Source of the DNA: Plantago ovata
Taxonomy: Eukaryota; Streptophyta; Magnoliopsida; Lamiales; Plantaginaceae
Direction: 5' to 3'
Assembly (NCBI GenBank): GCA_028274465.1
Contig: CM051456.1
Location: 117,506,880-117,570,879, forward strand
Length of the DNA stretch: 64,000 bases
The notes beneath the pieces were generated by a model. It saw only the letters and a program-made list of their open reading frames with translations. It had not been told where the DNA came from and made no database searches. Of this stretch, positions 10,530-23,128 are shown one piece after another; position 1 is the stretch's first letter, and each line of letters begins with the position of its first letter. Position numbers and translations under genes: made by a program.

Positions 10530-13500
10530 ATGGCACCTGAAAGCAATAACAACTGGCTATCATTCTCACTGTCTTCAATGGAAATGCTGAATAACTCTTC
10601 AGTGGCTGCATCATCAGCTCATCATCATGTACCAAACTCTGGCGATTCACACCATTACTACTCCTTTGCCGATAACTTCTATGCCACTGGTACGTATTAG
10701 TAGTACGTGTGTATTTATTTTCAAAACTAAATACAACTCATCACAATAATTATTCTTTTCCTTTTTTTTCTTTATCTGCAAATATACAGCATCACTTTTT
10801 TGGACTTATCCACTGAATGAATGAATGGAATGGAAAAGCCATGCTTAAAACCCTCCATATTTCCGTTGGTTTGCTTACCGAAACAAGTTTGAATAAAACC
10901 TACAAAGTGACAAACCATTACACCCATGTGAAGCTGTAGTTTCCATTTTCATTTCCCATATAGCTTCCATCCACTCACATTTCATTTACTAAATCCAACT
11001 CATTCAGTTACATAATTATTTTCTTTCTTTTCTTCTCTTCTTCTTGTTTTCTCAGGTTGGCCTAATCAAAAAGCACACACCATGTATTCAGAAACCACCA
11101 CCGGAAACAACCACCACCAGGACCAGGCCGCCGCCATGTACGCCGCCGGGTACATGCAGCCGTCGCCCAAGCTGGAGGACTTCTTTGCAGGTGGCGACTC
11201 GACCGAGACTCAGGACTCCTCCTTGACTCACATGTACGATCATCATCAGCAGCAGCAGCAAGGTGTGGCCTACTATGACCAGGATCTGAAGGGGATTAAT
11301 GGGTTTCAGTCTTTTTCGGCGAACTCGGGCTCCGAGGTTGATGACTCGGGCTTTGGGGGTCAGACTCAGTCACCCGGTGAGTCGGGCAGCGAGTTTGTGG
11401 CTTACTCCTCTCATTGCCACCAAATCAACACTGTTGCGGCTAGTAATGGTTTGTCACTTGGAGTTAATGTTAACAACAATAATAATGTTGTTAATGTTAA
11501 CACCAACAGTAGTAATAATCATGCTGGTAACAGTAACAACGATGGCCTAATTGTTTCTTCGAGTAACAATAATAATAATAATAGCACCAATGATAAAACC
11601 GCTATTGTCCCTGTTGATTCCGAGACTAGCAAGAAAGTTGCTGATACGTTTGGCCAGAGAACTTCCATCTACAGAGGTGTTACTAGGTAATTTCATCTTT
11701 TTTACTTCATTTTTATTTATTTATTTAATTATTTATTTTGTTTGTTTTAAGATTCTTGTTTTGATAAAATTTACTATACTTGATGTTGGGGTGAAACAGA
11801 CATAGGTGGACAGGGAGATATGAAGCGCATCTTTGGGATAACAGCTGTAGAAGGGAGGGTCAAGCAAGAAAAGGGCGTCAAGGTACATCTTTCATCTTTG
11901 ATCCTGCAAAAATTAAAGAGAGTACTTTTTCTTGAAGAAGAATCATACTAGTAATAATAATAATAATAAATTTTATATATTTATATATACTGCATTCATT
12001 CATTCATTCTCTTGAATTGGATTTTCTTGGAGTAAAATTGTGAAAAGGACATATAGGGTCACAGGTGGTGTGACAAGTTGGAACAGTGAGCAAGATTTGA
12101 ATTTATTAGTATACTGATTGACTAGATTTCTTTTGGTACAAGTTTGTGTGTACTTTTCTTGAAAATATTTTGCTGCTAAATGTCTATCAATCTTTCACTG
12201 ATATGATACGATGGGCCGCCAATTTACATGTTGTGATTTGGTTGTCTCTATTTTGAATTTAACTTGTGTCCATGGGATCTTTAAAACTTTGATATTGCGT
12301 ATATTGACTATTGAGCATGGTATCTAATCTAAGTGAGCAGTAGTAGTGACATGACATGTACTTTGAGCTACAAATCTGAACACCAGTGCCTGAAATTCTG
12401 ATATTTTCATCAGGATAGCTTTTACTTTTACTTTCTTTAATTTGCTTCTCTTTTCTGAGACTGGGAGTTTGTTTGTTTGACCGAACCACATGAAAATATG
12501 GATATGAAATTGGAAATTTATATTTATGTGACCTGCCCACCTTATTTTCTGGAATTGAAACCTTTTCTTTTAAATAGACTTCATTTCTATTTTTTAAAAT
12601 GAATGGCCGTTTGAAGCTTGTAATTCTTTTGTGGTTGCATTATTGTGAAACGGACACGTCCCTTTTACTGGAATGTGAAGGCGTGCGTATATTGGTTCAT
12701 TCGATAAGGACACGACATGGGTTGCGTGCTCAATCATTGTGCTGATGTTCATTTGATTGCATGTTACGCCTTTATACAGTTCCGCAGTGGGACGTTTGTC
12801 TAGTCTCCTGCACCTTTTAAGCGATTCATTACGTAAGGAATGACGTGCAGCCTGGATTTAAGTAACAGTTTTCAATGGGGGAGATTCTGTCTGTGACGTT
12901 AAGTTTTAACTACTAAGATCCCGACCAAGCAAAAGTTTATATGCTTTGTCCATTTATTCTTGTTCTATTCTACATGATTGTGAATCTGAATTGTTCGAGT
13001 GAATGCAAACCTTTAATGAATTTATTATATTACTACTACCTAATTATGTGTGGCATTGCGTTTTTATTTATAGTATGGTTGTTAATTCCGCTGCTTCGTT
13101 GCTAATGAGCTTCGCCTTTTTTGCATGAATTGCTGTCGCGTTTCCTTGTTGTGGCCGAAATTTGACCTTTCTTCAGTTTACTTGGGTAAGTTGTAAAGCT
13201 CTCCTTCATTTCTTATCTATGGTTGTGGAGGTTATTCTGTTCTGGTTGTTAATGGTAAAATTCTGTGATATGAGCAGGTGGTTATGATAAAGAAGATAAG
13301 GCGGCAAGGGCCTATGATTTGGCTGCTCTAAAGTACTGGGGTCCTACTGCCACCACCAACTTTCCGGTAATACACAATTGTGATAATCAGGCATGAGTCG
13401 TAGCCATTGAATTCATGTTATCTTATTTTAATCGAGAAATTTCCTTTGCAGATCTCCACTTATTCCAAGGAGATGGAAGAGATGAAACATGTGACCAAAC

Positions 13501-14439
13501 AAGAGTTCATTGCGTCGCTCAGAAGGTTCGGAAACTCATTTCTTTATTAGATTTGTGTATGCTAAAACCTTTGCTTTAATTAGTTTAGCCCTTTAATTAG
13601 TTAAGCAATTATGGTTGCACAATATCTAATCTTGATATTCTAATTGACTCTATAGGAAGAGCAGTGGTTTCTCAAGGGGAGCATCCATCTACAGAGGTGT
13701 GACAAGGTACAAACTCTTGGACTAAGCTCGAATTTTAAGCAAGTTCTTTGTCTCGATGGATCCCTATGTTTGAGCAGCACGTAGTCCTTGGTCATCTTTT
13801 TGCCACTAACACTGATGAATGTAAGCAGGCATCACCAACAAGGTCGTTGGCAAGCTAGGATTGGCCGTGTTGCAGGGAACAAAGATCTCTACCTCGGCAC
13901 ATTTGGTAAGTGATGTTGTAAGGAATCATGAAAGAGCTTGCTCGAGTAAATAGCATAAATATGAAATGTTGCATGCCTTGTTCTCTAACCGTTGACTAAT
14001 ATTTTGTGTAATAACTCTTGCAGCAACTGAGGAGGAAGCTGCAGAGGCGTATGACATAGCTGCGATCAAGTTCAGGGGAATAAACGCTGTGACCAACTTC
14101 GAGATGAACCGCTATGACGTCGAAGCCATTTCCAAAAGCCCACTCCCCATTGGTGGAGCTGCAAAGCGTCTGAAAATTTCCATGGAAGGAGAGGAAAAGC
14201 AGCTGGCACTGGGCAACAGCGTCCAAACTCCATGCAGCAGCATAAGCTTCTCTGCAATCCAACCCTCTAACATTCCATGTGGAATCCCTTTCGACAATGC
14301 AGCAGCACCGTACTACCACCACAACCTCTTCCATCACTACAACCAACAGAATGGGACGGACGCATCCAACTCGGCAACTCCAATGCCTCTGTTGCCACCA
14401 CCAGCAGAGTTCTTCATCTGGCCTCAGCAGAATTATTAA
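10530..14439 (+). CDS. AINTEGUMENTA-like / PLETHORA transcription factor (AIL6/AIL7 type)
   Basis: Nuclear AP2-family activator that in Arabidopsis maintains shoot, root and floral meristem identity. Exons: 10530-10689, 11056-11686, 11800-11882, 13177-13185, 13278-13366, 13452-13525, 13656-13706, 13829-13905, 14024-14439; 529 residues. The N-terminus [14 protein letters not shown] is a clade hallmark. Two AP2 repeats, each starting near SIYRGVTR, lie at about 256-325 and 358-425, joined by the conserved linker with [11 protein letters not shown]. Exon 4 is a 9-nt microexon encoding the YL of VYLGGYD. The C-terminus [12 protein letters not shown] matches AIL6. The region at 190-235 is asparagine-rich from AAT/AAC repeats. 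The start at 10530 is chosen because the family N-terminus begins there; an upstream in-frame stretch from 10362 is leader. AIL7/PLT7 is the alternative identity. Confidence 0.95.
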
Positions 14440-16447
14440 CAAAATTACTACCATTAGGCTCAATAGGGGGTAAGTTCGACTAATGTTCTTTTGGTGTAAA
14501 ATCAACTGATGTGTTTTGTTCGTTCGTTCATCTGACCCGCTAAGCTTTTAGGGGATAGACTATGTTTTAAATGGGGGCTGGCACATAATGGTACTGATGG
14601 ATATGAAGGATGATAGAATGGGGGTTAGATTTTAATAGTAGTAGAAGAAGCTGGATTATGAATGTAAAATGTAGCTTCTGTTTAGACTTCTATATATAAT
14701 TATGTATGTTGAATGATCGGCTGGAGCATCGCGGGGATGGATTAATTTTCAAATGGTTTTCCGTTCCCAGAAGATGGTGCTCCTCTGTTCAGTCGATTTT
14801 GCTCAATTAACCTTATAAAAAAATCAAATACAAATTAGCAGCATCTTACATCCAGGTTTCACATTCTTGCTTTTCTTGTCCAGGCGTTCTTTATTTGGTT
14901 TTAAGCACTCATAGTAGCCAATAGCCATATGCTGTCTGAGTTGGGCTGGTGTGAAAATGATATCACATCTATAGACTTGGAAGTTGGAAGTGTATAAAAT
15001 TGACCTTCTAGAGGTATAAAATTGAATCTTGAAATGTTTTCTTGCGACTCGTATGTAGCTCAAGATAAGGGTAGTAGTACATGAGATCTTAAAGAAGGGC
15101 ATGAGATGAGAGGGCCGTTTTAAAAGGGTCAAATGCATTTCTTTTATCACAAGCATATCGAGTCACACATACACAATATCATGGTGATACACTGATCTCA
15201 TCTGTTTCTTTATCGAGCATATCGAGTCATATACTTTATACTTCGGAAAAAAAATGCCAAAAAAATATAAAACGACAGTCCCGAGTGGAACTGACGAGAT
15301 ACGAGAATGACATTTAATAAAATAAAATAATTATAAATTCAATCGTAAAAAAAATAATAAAATAAAATAATATTATAGAAATAGTATATTCTTTAGGAAT
15401 ATAATTTTATAAATTATTTTGTGGTTAATTTAAAATTTATTAAAGGTCAAACAAAAGAAGGTCAACAATATTACATAAAAAATATAAAAAAGCCGATGAG
15501 TGCGTATTTGTTTAGTAAAATGAAATGTGATTGAAACCTGATAAAATGACCGATAGTAGCTGATTAGTCACTTTATTTTATTGACATCACTAAACAGACT
15601 CATGGTGAAACGATAAATAAGGTGAAATCACCTGATAAGATGATTGATAGTTGATTAGTCACCTTATTTTATTGATATTTACTAAACAACTGACTCATCA
15701 TGGCGAAACGATCAAGTAAGGAGAAATTGTGCAATTTGGCCCATCCGTTAGAGATTGTATTAATTCTTCTTCACCGCAATTGGAACTGATTACCAATGTA
15801 GTTTTTCTATTTTTTTTTTCTATTTAAAATAATCCATGAAAGATAAAAACAACTGAAACATAGCTCCAATAGAAGATACCGTTCATCTTCTTCCTCTTTT
15901 TTTGTTTTATGCTTTTTTTTTATATATAGTTTGTGACTTATTTTAAAATATAATTTTTTTTGGTGTTTCTTCTAATAATTATGTAGATGGTTTTGTAATT
16001 TGGCTAAATTATGTGGTTTAGTTTCAAAATATTTAGTGTTAATTTTGTAATAAAAAAATATGTAGATCAAATATAGTCATAAATAAAAGTCAGGATCCAA
16101 TATTTCAACGAGGGCAAAAATGTAATTTTTACAATTTAATTCACGAAAAATAAAGTTAAATTTGTGGGTCTGTATGTATTTCTATTGGTGAAATATCATT
16201 ATGATCACTTCAATGTATGCGCTCGAACTCTACATTTCTACTTCAAGCATTACTATCATATTTTTTCAATTCGTTTTGCGTGTTTGTTCCAACTTTACAT
16301 AATTTCAAGAAACAAAAAATAATTTTATTTAAAAAAAATAAGTCTATGTTTAATATAAAATAGGGATCACTATAATTCTTTTCAAACTTATGAATATTTT
16401 GTAATATGTGAAATACGTGACTGGATTACGAATCATAAAATGAGGAA
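14440..16447. other. AIL 3' flank and intergenic repeats
   Basis: The AIL 3' UTR probably runs to about 14700-14830. The 169-codon antisense frame at 13996-14505 is a shadow of the last AIL exon. At 15526-15720 a unit of about 97 bp (core CTGATTAGTCAC or TTGATTAGTCAC) is tandemly duplicated with divergence. The rest is AT-rich with no gene seen. Confidence 0.5.
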
Positions 16448-16449
16448 GG

Positions 16450-17362
16450 GGAGGTGGGCATAGAAACCAAAATCCGATCCAAAAAACTGAAAAACCAATC
16501 CGAACCAATCCGATCCAGTAGTTTCGGTTTGGATTACGGATCATCATTTTTACCTATTTCGGTTTTTGGATCGGATCGGATTAAAATCCGCGGATTTTCG
16601 GATTAATCCGATCCGATGAATAGTTTAGTTTTTTTTTCTAATAATAAATAGTATATAAAGCTCTCACAACTCATTCCTTCCTAAATTCTAACCCTACCCA
16701 TCCGCCTACCTTCTCAGTTTCTTTTTTCTATCCTCTCTTTCTTCTATTTTCTCCAAATCAACCTATCCCTTCTGTCTTACCGCAATCGAACCCAGCTCCG
16801 ATGTTTTCCTTCCATCCGTCCAAAACAACCTCAAAGCTTTTCGCATACAATTCATCTTCTCCTCATCCTACACCACAGAACACCTTACTTACCACTGCTG
16901 CTGTTGTTACATGATTATGCTATGAGGATTTGTTGTCTTTGTACCCAGCTGACTCCGTTTTCCAGATGGGCAACAGAGACCCATATCTTAGCGGGGTGAC
17001 CCACTTTTGGTTAGTAGCAAGAGATGTGTCTCTCTATTTGCCTAGCCTGGTGGAAATGTAATTACTAATTAGGATGTAATTAGGATTTTTGGTGTTCTGG
17101 TCTTCTGAGTATTGTAACACAAATTTGATTGTTTTCATACTTTTTTAATTGTTTTCCTTTATTTATTACCTCTATGTAAAAATATGAAAGAAAAAAAAAA
17201 GAAAATATAAATAGTTTTCGGATTATTTGGTGCGGATCGGATTAATCCGAATCCAATCCAAAATTTTCGGATCGGATCCGGATCAAGTAAAAAGTCACTA
17301 TTCGGATCGGATTAATCCGAATTTCAGATCGGTTTTGATACGATGCGGTCCATGCCCAGCCC
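16450..17362. mobile_element. Non-autonomous DNA transposon with GGATCGG subterminal repeats
   Basis: Left end GGTGGGCATAGAAACC and inverted right end CTGGGCATGGACC are imperfect inverted repeats. Both subterminal zones (about 16465-16620 and 17215-17340) are packed with GGATCGGATTAATCCGA-type palindromes, an arrangement typical of hAT-like elements. The centre (about 16660-17140) looks unrelated, with a CT-rich stretch that could be captured sequence. No transposase. It ends about 100-300 bp before the Yippee-like leader exon, so it forms part of that gene's upstream region. The element type is inferred; I could not define the target duplication. Confidence 0.55.
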
Positions 17363-17519
17363 TCGGAGATAGTACTAAAAATAAAGTTCGATCATCAGTG
17401 GCTCGTTGCATAAATTAAGATCCACCATTAATTGCAAATACATTGAACCTAAGGGATGGAATTGCAATTATGTTCATATTCTCTTTTAAATAAATATCTG
17501 GAATTAAGCAGTTGCCGCT

Positions 17520-17693
17520 TAAATTCACCAACGAACGAACTGAAACCAGCAAGCTGCGATCAAGTACAATTCTCTCTCCTCGATCTTCTTGTAACCAACC
17601 TCTCCTTCATCTCTAGATTTCTCTGTAACTTGTTCTTCCTTTGATTCAGATCAAATCAGAGATCAATTTGAGGAATTGAAATCACAGCAACAG
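17520..17693 (+). other. 5' UTR exon of the Yippee-like locus
   Basis: Sequence ending CAGCAACAG|GTATGG at 17693 is a good donor, and the acceptor TGACAG at 18195 precedes the start codon by 7 nt. The upstream limit is approximate; an AT-rich TATA-like stretch lies near 17485. Only copy 1 has this exon with its own upstream sequence. Confidence 0.55.
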
Positions 17694-20600
17694 GTATGGA
17701 GGATTATCTATACTTCACTACTCGGATCTTCGATCTGTTGATTTACTATTTGTTCCTTCTGTTTAATTGATTCCACCATTACTCTGTGCTTACTGTAATT
17801 CAATCTTCGAGTTTCATGTGATTAATTGGTTAGTTTCTTTCTGGAAATGAATTTTTGTGGTAGATTTGAGTACCAAACACCAGGGGCGTTCTTAATTGGG
17901 AAATTTGATCGAGACTAGGGTTTTGGACTTGTTAGTTGAGGACTGATCATTTGACTTGTTGTTGCGCTTGATTATCTTTAGTCCTGGCGTTAATTACTGT
18001 GAACTTATCATTTAGATTCCATCGATTTTCTGCACAGAATTCAATTCGGAATTCGATCAATCATCTGGTCATAACAATTATGTTGTTTTGGCTAAGTAGC
18101 AAGTTGTTGTTGTCATCATCATATTCTTTAAGTTTATCACATTGGTTTTACTTCATAAGTTGATTGGTTTTCTGCTGTTCTTGCATGAATGACAGGGCTA
18201 TAATGGCAGAGAGGCAGTTGCCGACTCGGTTACAAGGACCAAATATATTGTTTTGCTTCATATGTGGAAATGACATAGGTTATGACGCGGATATTACATG
18301 GAGGGTACAGAGATAATTAACTTCATCCATTCTTCTTTTTGTCTATGGTTTCACAAAGCTGAGCAGATAATATATATATTATTCATTTATTACTTTAGTA
18401 TGCCTTTCATCGATTATATGCATGTAATTGTCTATAGAAACACTGCAGATGTTAAAGGAGAAATGATTACTATGCAATTTTATTTGAACATTAGGCCAGG
18501 GCATGTGCAAATGGTCTATTTATAACTGTTGTCATGTAGATTTCCTTTTGATCTCTTGCTTCTTCAATTTCAGTCTGATCCAAACATAGCAGAACCATAT
18601 GTCCGTATCCCTTCCGTGTAAGAATAATCAATTTTTCTTTGTCTAATTTATGTAGTAGTGCAGTGTAATAGTAGTTGATATGTGCTTCTTTATTACATTG
18701 CAACAGGGTTAACTTTGACTTGGCCGACAGCCATATGGAAGGAGATCAACTGATTGTAGATGTTCGTTGTTGTACCTGTTCTACACCCTTGGGACACACA
18801 GTTGTAAGCCAAGATTCTCTTGCAATGTTAGGAAGATGATATTGCAGACTGAGTAGACTTACAGAGGAATTTCTATTTTTAGATCTCAAAGGCTGTTCCC
18901 GGGACCGTCGAGCATTTCGTAGTAAACACGTAAGGTTTTGCTACTTGTATGCAAATGACATCTCTGTGTTTAGAACAACTTGCAATTCATCGCTTCTAAT
19001 GTCACAGGAAGTATTTGCTTTTACGCAATGGTAACGACGTGCTGTATGTTAACACCCGGGTTCATATTACTCAAAATTGGATGCGATTAGATTCTCAACG
19101 TTTAACTATGTCAAATGATGAGAAGGTCTACCATTGCCTCAAGTGCGGGATGCACATTGCCCTGCTGCAACACTTTCGTGAAATGGTCAGTGTTATCCTG
19201 TTTTTCTGAAGGAATTGCAAAACTTGGCTGTAATTTGACCAATGCATTTCCACTGATCATTGATTATTTACATAATCTCACTGCTACACTTTTTTCATCC
19301 CTTCTACAGACAGAGCGCCCTCCGCTTGGAAAGTTCAGCACTGTGTAAGATGAATTCAATCTGCTTCTATCCTAGATGACCGGGTCCAATTCTAACCTCC
19401 TGTTAATGGATTTGCAGGAGTAACGTATCTCTGCGCTGGCCTACTAACCATATTGGACATGTTTACAACTTAGTTAATATTCACTGCATTCGCTGTACCA
19501 CATGGTTGGGCTCCGCAACTCCTGTAAGCCAGATTCTTCTCACTGTTGTTAAATCAAGTGCAGGTCACAAGGATTAGGATAAATTCAGATTTTTACTCTG
19601 CTTCTATGAAAATGGTTTACTATCCGAATACGTTTTTTCTTTATCTAGATTGAAGCAGGCGCTGATCCAATGACAGGAGATATCATATTGCATCTGTAAG
19701 CTACTCGTACTCTGCTTAGCAGCCTTGTGTACATAGTTTGTAATGTTCGTTAATTTGCATAAAATGATATATATGATATTATTGGTGTGTGTTTGTTGTT
19801 TGGCAGGGGGACAATGATTCTTAATACTAATCTCAGGGTAGGTGATCCACCAGGCCCAGGAGCCCAGGATCACAGCAACAGGTATGGAGGATTATCTATA
19901 CTTCACTACTCGGATCTTCGATCTGTTGATTTACTATTTGTTCCTTCTGTTTAATTGATTCCACCATTACTCTGTGCTTACTGTAATTCAATCTTCGAGT
20001 TTCATGTGATTAATTGGTTAGTTTCTTTCTAGAAATGAATTTTTATTGTAGATTTGAGTACCAAACACCAGGGGCGTTCTTAATTGGGAAATTTGATCGA
20101 GACTAGGGTTTTGGACTTGTTAGTTGAGGACTGATCATTTGACTTGTTGTTGCCCTTGATTATCTTAGTCCTGGCGTTAATTAGTGTGAACTTATCATTT
20201 AGATTCGATCAATTTTCTGCACAGAATTCAATTCGGAATTCGATCAATCATCCGGTCATAACAATTTTGTTGTTTTGGCTAAGTAGCAAGTTGTTGTTGT
20301 CATCATCATATTCTTTAAGTTTATCACATTGGTTTTGCTTCATAAGTTGATTGGTTTTCTGCTGTTCTTGCATGAATGACAGGGCTATAATGGCAGAGAG
20401 GCAGTTGCCGACTCGGTTACAAGGACCAAATATATTGTTTTGCTTCATATGTGGAAATGACATAGGTTATGACGCGGATATTACATGGAGGGTACAGAGA
20501 TAATTAACTTCATCCATTCTTCTTTTTGTCTATGGTTTCACAAAGCTGAGCAGATAATATATATATTATTCATTTATTACTTTAGTATGCCTTTCATCGA

Positions 20601-22055
20601 TTATATGCATGTAATTGTCTATAGAAACACTGCAGATGTTAAAGGAGAAATGATTACTATGCAATTTTATTTGAACATTAGGCCAGGGCATGTGCAAATG
20701 GTCTATTTATAACTGTTGTCATGTAGATTTCCTTTTGATCTCTTGCTTCTTCAATTTCAGTCTGATCCAAACATAGCAGAACCATATGTCCGTATCCCTT
20801 CCGTGTAAGAATAATCAATTTTTCTTTGTCTAATTTATGTAGTAGTGCAGTGTAATAGTAGTTGATATGTGCTTCTTTATTACATTGCAACAGGGTTAAC
20901 TTTGACTTGGCCGACAGCCATATGGAAGGAGATCAACTGATTGTAGATGTTCGTTGTTGTACCTGTTCTACACCCTTGGGACACACAGTTGTAAGCCAAG
21001 ATTCTCTTGCAATGTTAGGAAGATGATATTGCAGACTGAGTAGACTTACAGAGGAATTTCTATTTTTAGATCTCAAAGGCTGTTCCCGGGACCGTCGAGC
21101 ATTTCGTAGTAAACACGTAAGGTTCTGCTACTTGTATGCAAATGACATCTCTGTGTTTAGAACAACTTGCAATTCATCGCTTTTAATGTCACAGGAAGTA
21201 TTTGCTTTTACGCAATGGTAACGACGTGCTGTATGTTAACACCCGGGTTCATATTACTCAAAATTGGATGCGATTAGATTCTCAACGTTTAACTATGTCA
21301 AATGATGAGAAGGTCTACCATTGCCTCAAGTGCGGGATGCACATTGCACTGCTGCAACACTTTCGTGAAATGGTCAGTGTTATCCTGTTTTTCTGAAGGA
21401 ATTGCAAAACTTGGCTGTAATTTGACCAATGCATTTCCACTGATCATTAATTATTTACATAATCTCACTGCTACACTTTTTTCATCCCTTCTACAGACGG
21501 AGCGCCCTCCGCTTGGAAAGTTCAGCACTGTGTAAGATGAATTCAATCTGCTTCTATCCTAGATGACCGGGTCCAATTCTAACCTCCTGTTAATGGATTT
21601 GCAGGAGTAACGTATCTCTGCGCTGGCCTAATACCTATATTGGACATGTTTACAACTTAGTTAATATTCACTGCATTCGCTGTACCACATGGTTGGGCTC
21701 CGCAACTCCTGTAAGCTAGATTCTTCTCACTGTTGTTAAATCAAGTACAGGTCACAAGGATTAGGATAAATTCAGATTTTTACTATGCCTCTATGAAAAT
21801 GGTTTACTATCCGAATACGTTTTTTCTTTATCTAGATTGAAGCAGGCGCTGATCCAATGACAGGAGATATCATATTGGATGTGTAAGCTACTCTGCTTAG
21901 AAGCCTTGTGTACATAGTTTGTAATGTTCGTTAATTTGCATAAAATGATATATATGATATTATTGGTGTTTGTTTGTTGTTTGGCAGGGGGACAATGATT
22001 CTTACTACAAATCTCAGGGTAGGTGATCCACCAGGCCCAGGAGCCCATGATCAGG
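17681..22055 (+). repeat. Tandem duplication, two units of about 2.19 kb
   Basis: Unit 1 spans 17681-19868 and unit 2 spans 19869 to about 22055, in the same orientation and nearly identical including introns. Each holds one Yippee-like gene body. The joint at about 19866-19872 fuses the last coding exon of the gene to its own 5' UTR exon. The parental 3' sequence (GATCAGG in unit 2) and 5' sequence (AAATCACAGC before unit 1) share ATCA, suggesting a microhomology joint. Confidence 0.9.
18203..19881 (+). CDS. Yippee-like zinc-binding protein, copy 1 (no own stop)
   Basis: Exons: 18196-18304 (ATG 18203), 18574-18617, 18707-18803, 18883-18929, 19008-19185, 19310-19344, 19418-19523, 19649-19695, 19807-19881. 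244 residues with four CxxC pairs at C18/C21, C70/C73, C140/C143 and C191/C194, fitting two Yippee/Mis18-type zinc folds (CxxC...CxxC, the second pair followed by a TxLG or TWLG turn). The biochemical role of this family is unclear. The natural end GAHDQGEHA-stop seen in copy 2 is lost: after GPGAQ the frame runs into DHSNR and the old leader-exon donor at 19881/19882. Splicing to 20383 continues in frame into copy 2. If that intron is kept, translation ends 24 codons later. All exons are open, so copy 1 is not decayed. Confidence 0.75.
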
Positions 22056-22069
22056 GGGAACATGCATGA
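20390..22069 (+). CDS. Yippee-like zinc-binding protein, copy 2 (own stop, no own promoter)
   Basis: Exons: 20383-20491 (ATG 20390), 20761-20804, 20894-20990, 21070-21116, 21195-21372, 21497-21531, 21605-21710, 21836-21882, 21988-22069; 245 residues, the same four CxxC pairs as copy 1. Exons 2-5 give protein identical to copy 1. Later exons differ: WPNTYIG for WPTNHIG, ILDVG for ILHLG, ILTTN for ILNTN. By eye these are about six amino-acid-changing and three silent differences. What precedes this copy is the body of copy 1, so it probably depends on transcription from the copy 1 promoter, either as the second half of a fused mRNA or from an internal promoter. The 3' UTR follows from 22070. 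Confidence 0.8.
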
Positions 22070-23128
22070 GATGAGCTTCTGTTGCAAAGAGAGTGATCAA
22101 CACCAACCAAATGCATGAGATGTGGTTTTGTTGCAAAGAGAGTGATCAAAACCAAGACAGTGTTATTAGTTTGTAACTGATCATTTCTAGTAATAGTAGT
22201 CTAAGGGAGATGATCCCAAGTGTAGTGTATATGCAGCTACTTCATTCACTCCATTCTTGAGACTTGTCTCATCAATATACTTGGCCATACATAACTCATC
22301 ACTAGACCTCTTTTCTGTGTTTTGGTGGTATACTTTGGCAGGAGAATGCATGTCCTAGCTAATATTTTCAGGTGCTGCGTATGATAAGTTGCAATAGTAT
22401 CCGTACCTGATGCTGCTCCAGATTCTTGGGTAAATTCCTTCTAGATGCAGTTGAAATTGTATCCTAACTTTAGTACGGTTTTAGGTTCATTATTTTGGTA
22501 TGCCTCCTAAGGTGGGATTTGTCTAACTTTGAATTATGCATGTTGGATTTCAAAGCCCCCTTCTGACCTTTTAAATTTGTGAGCTTTTCTTGTTGTAAAT
22601 AATATTTCGATTACAGACTTAGGTTTCAAAACAATATATTGACACAGGAATAACAAAATTTTAGTGATAAATAAGAGGAGAAGAAGGATTTCTTTTTTCT
22701 TTTGTCATTTTAAGTTTGCACCTTTATTTGAAGTGCTCCAGGTTTTGTATTTGCGATTTGCACCTTTATTTGCGATTATTGTATTTAAACACAATAATCA
22801 ATCGTGTTTTAGCTAGGCGCATTCGCTTTCTTAAAAGAAAAGAAAATTTTATTCACAAAGAAGCCAGCAACCACTCTAAACCTTCTCATCTCAATTTTCT
22901 TCAGAGCATGTGACTCGTGTTAGTAGTAGCTTTCATCATTTTATCCTCAATTTGTTGTCTCTTACACTTGTTTGCTTGATTGACCACATAATCAACTTAT
23001 GGCCTGGGTCAGCCGATTAAGTACAAAACTTACCATCAAACTACAAGACAAAAATGGTTTATATTTTAGATATAGATGTACCTTATAGATCATGGTTTTA
23101 GACTTTTAGGTTGCTGCTGAAGATAAGC
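22070..23128. other. Yippee-like 3' UTR and intergenic
   Basis: The 3' UTR likely extends to 22300-22630, starting with a roughly 45-bp imperfect duplication (GCATGAGATG...TTGCAAAGAGAGTGATCAA at 22063-22101 and 22112-22150). No gene is seen from there to the P450 start. Confidence 0.5.

Noticed and set aside
13996-14505. 169-codon antisense frame over the last AIL exon
   Set aside because: It mirrors the conserved AIL C-terminal exon, has no domain of its own and cysteine/tryptophan-rich composition typical of antisense frames.
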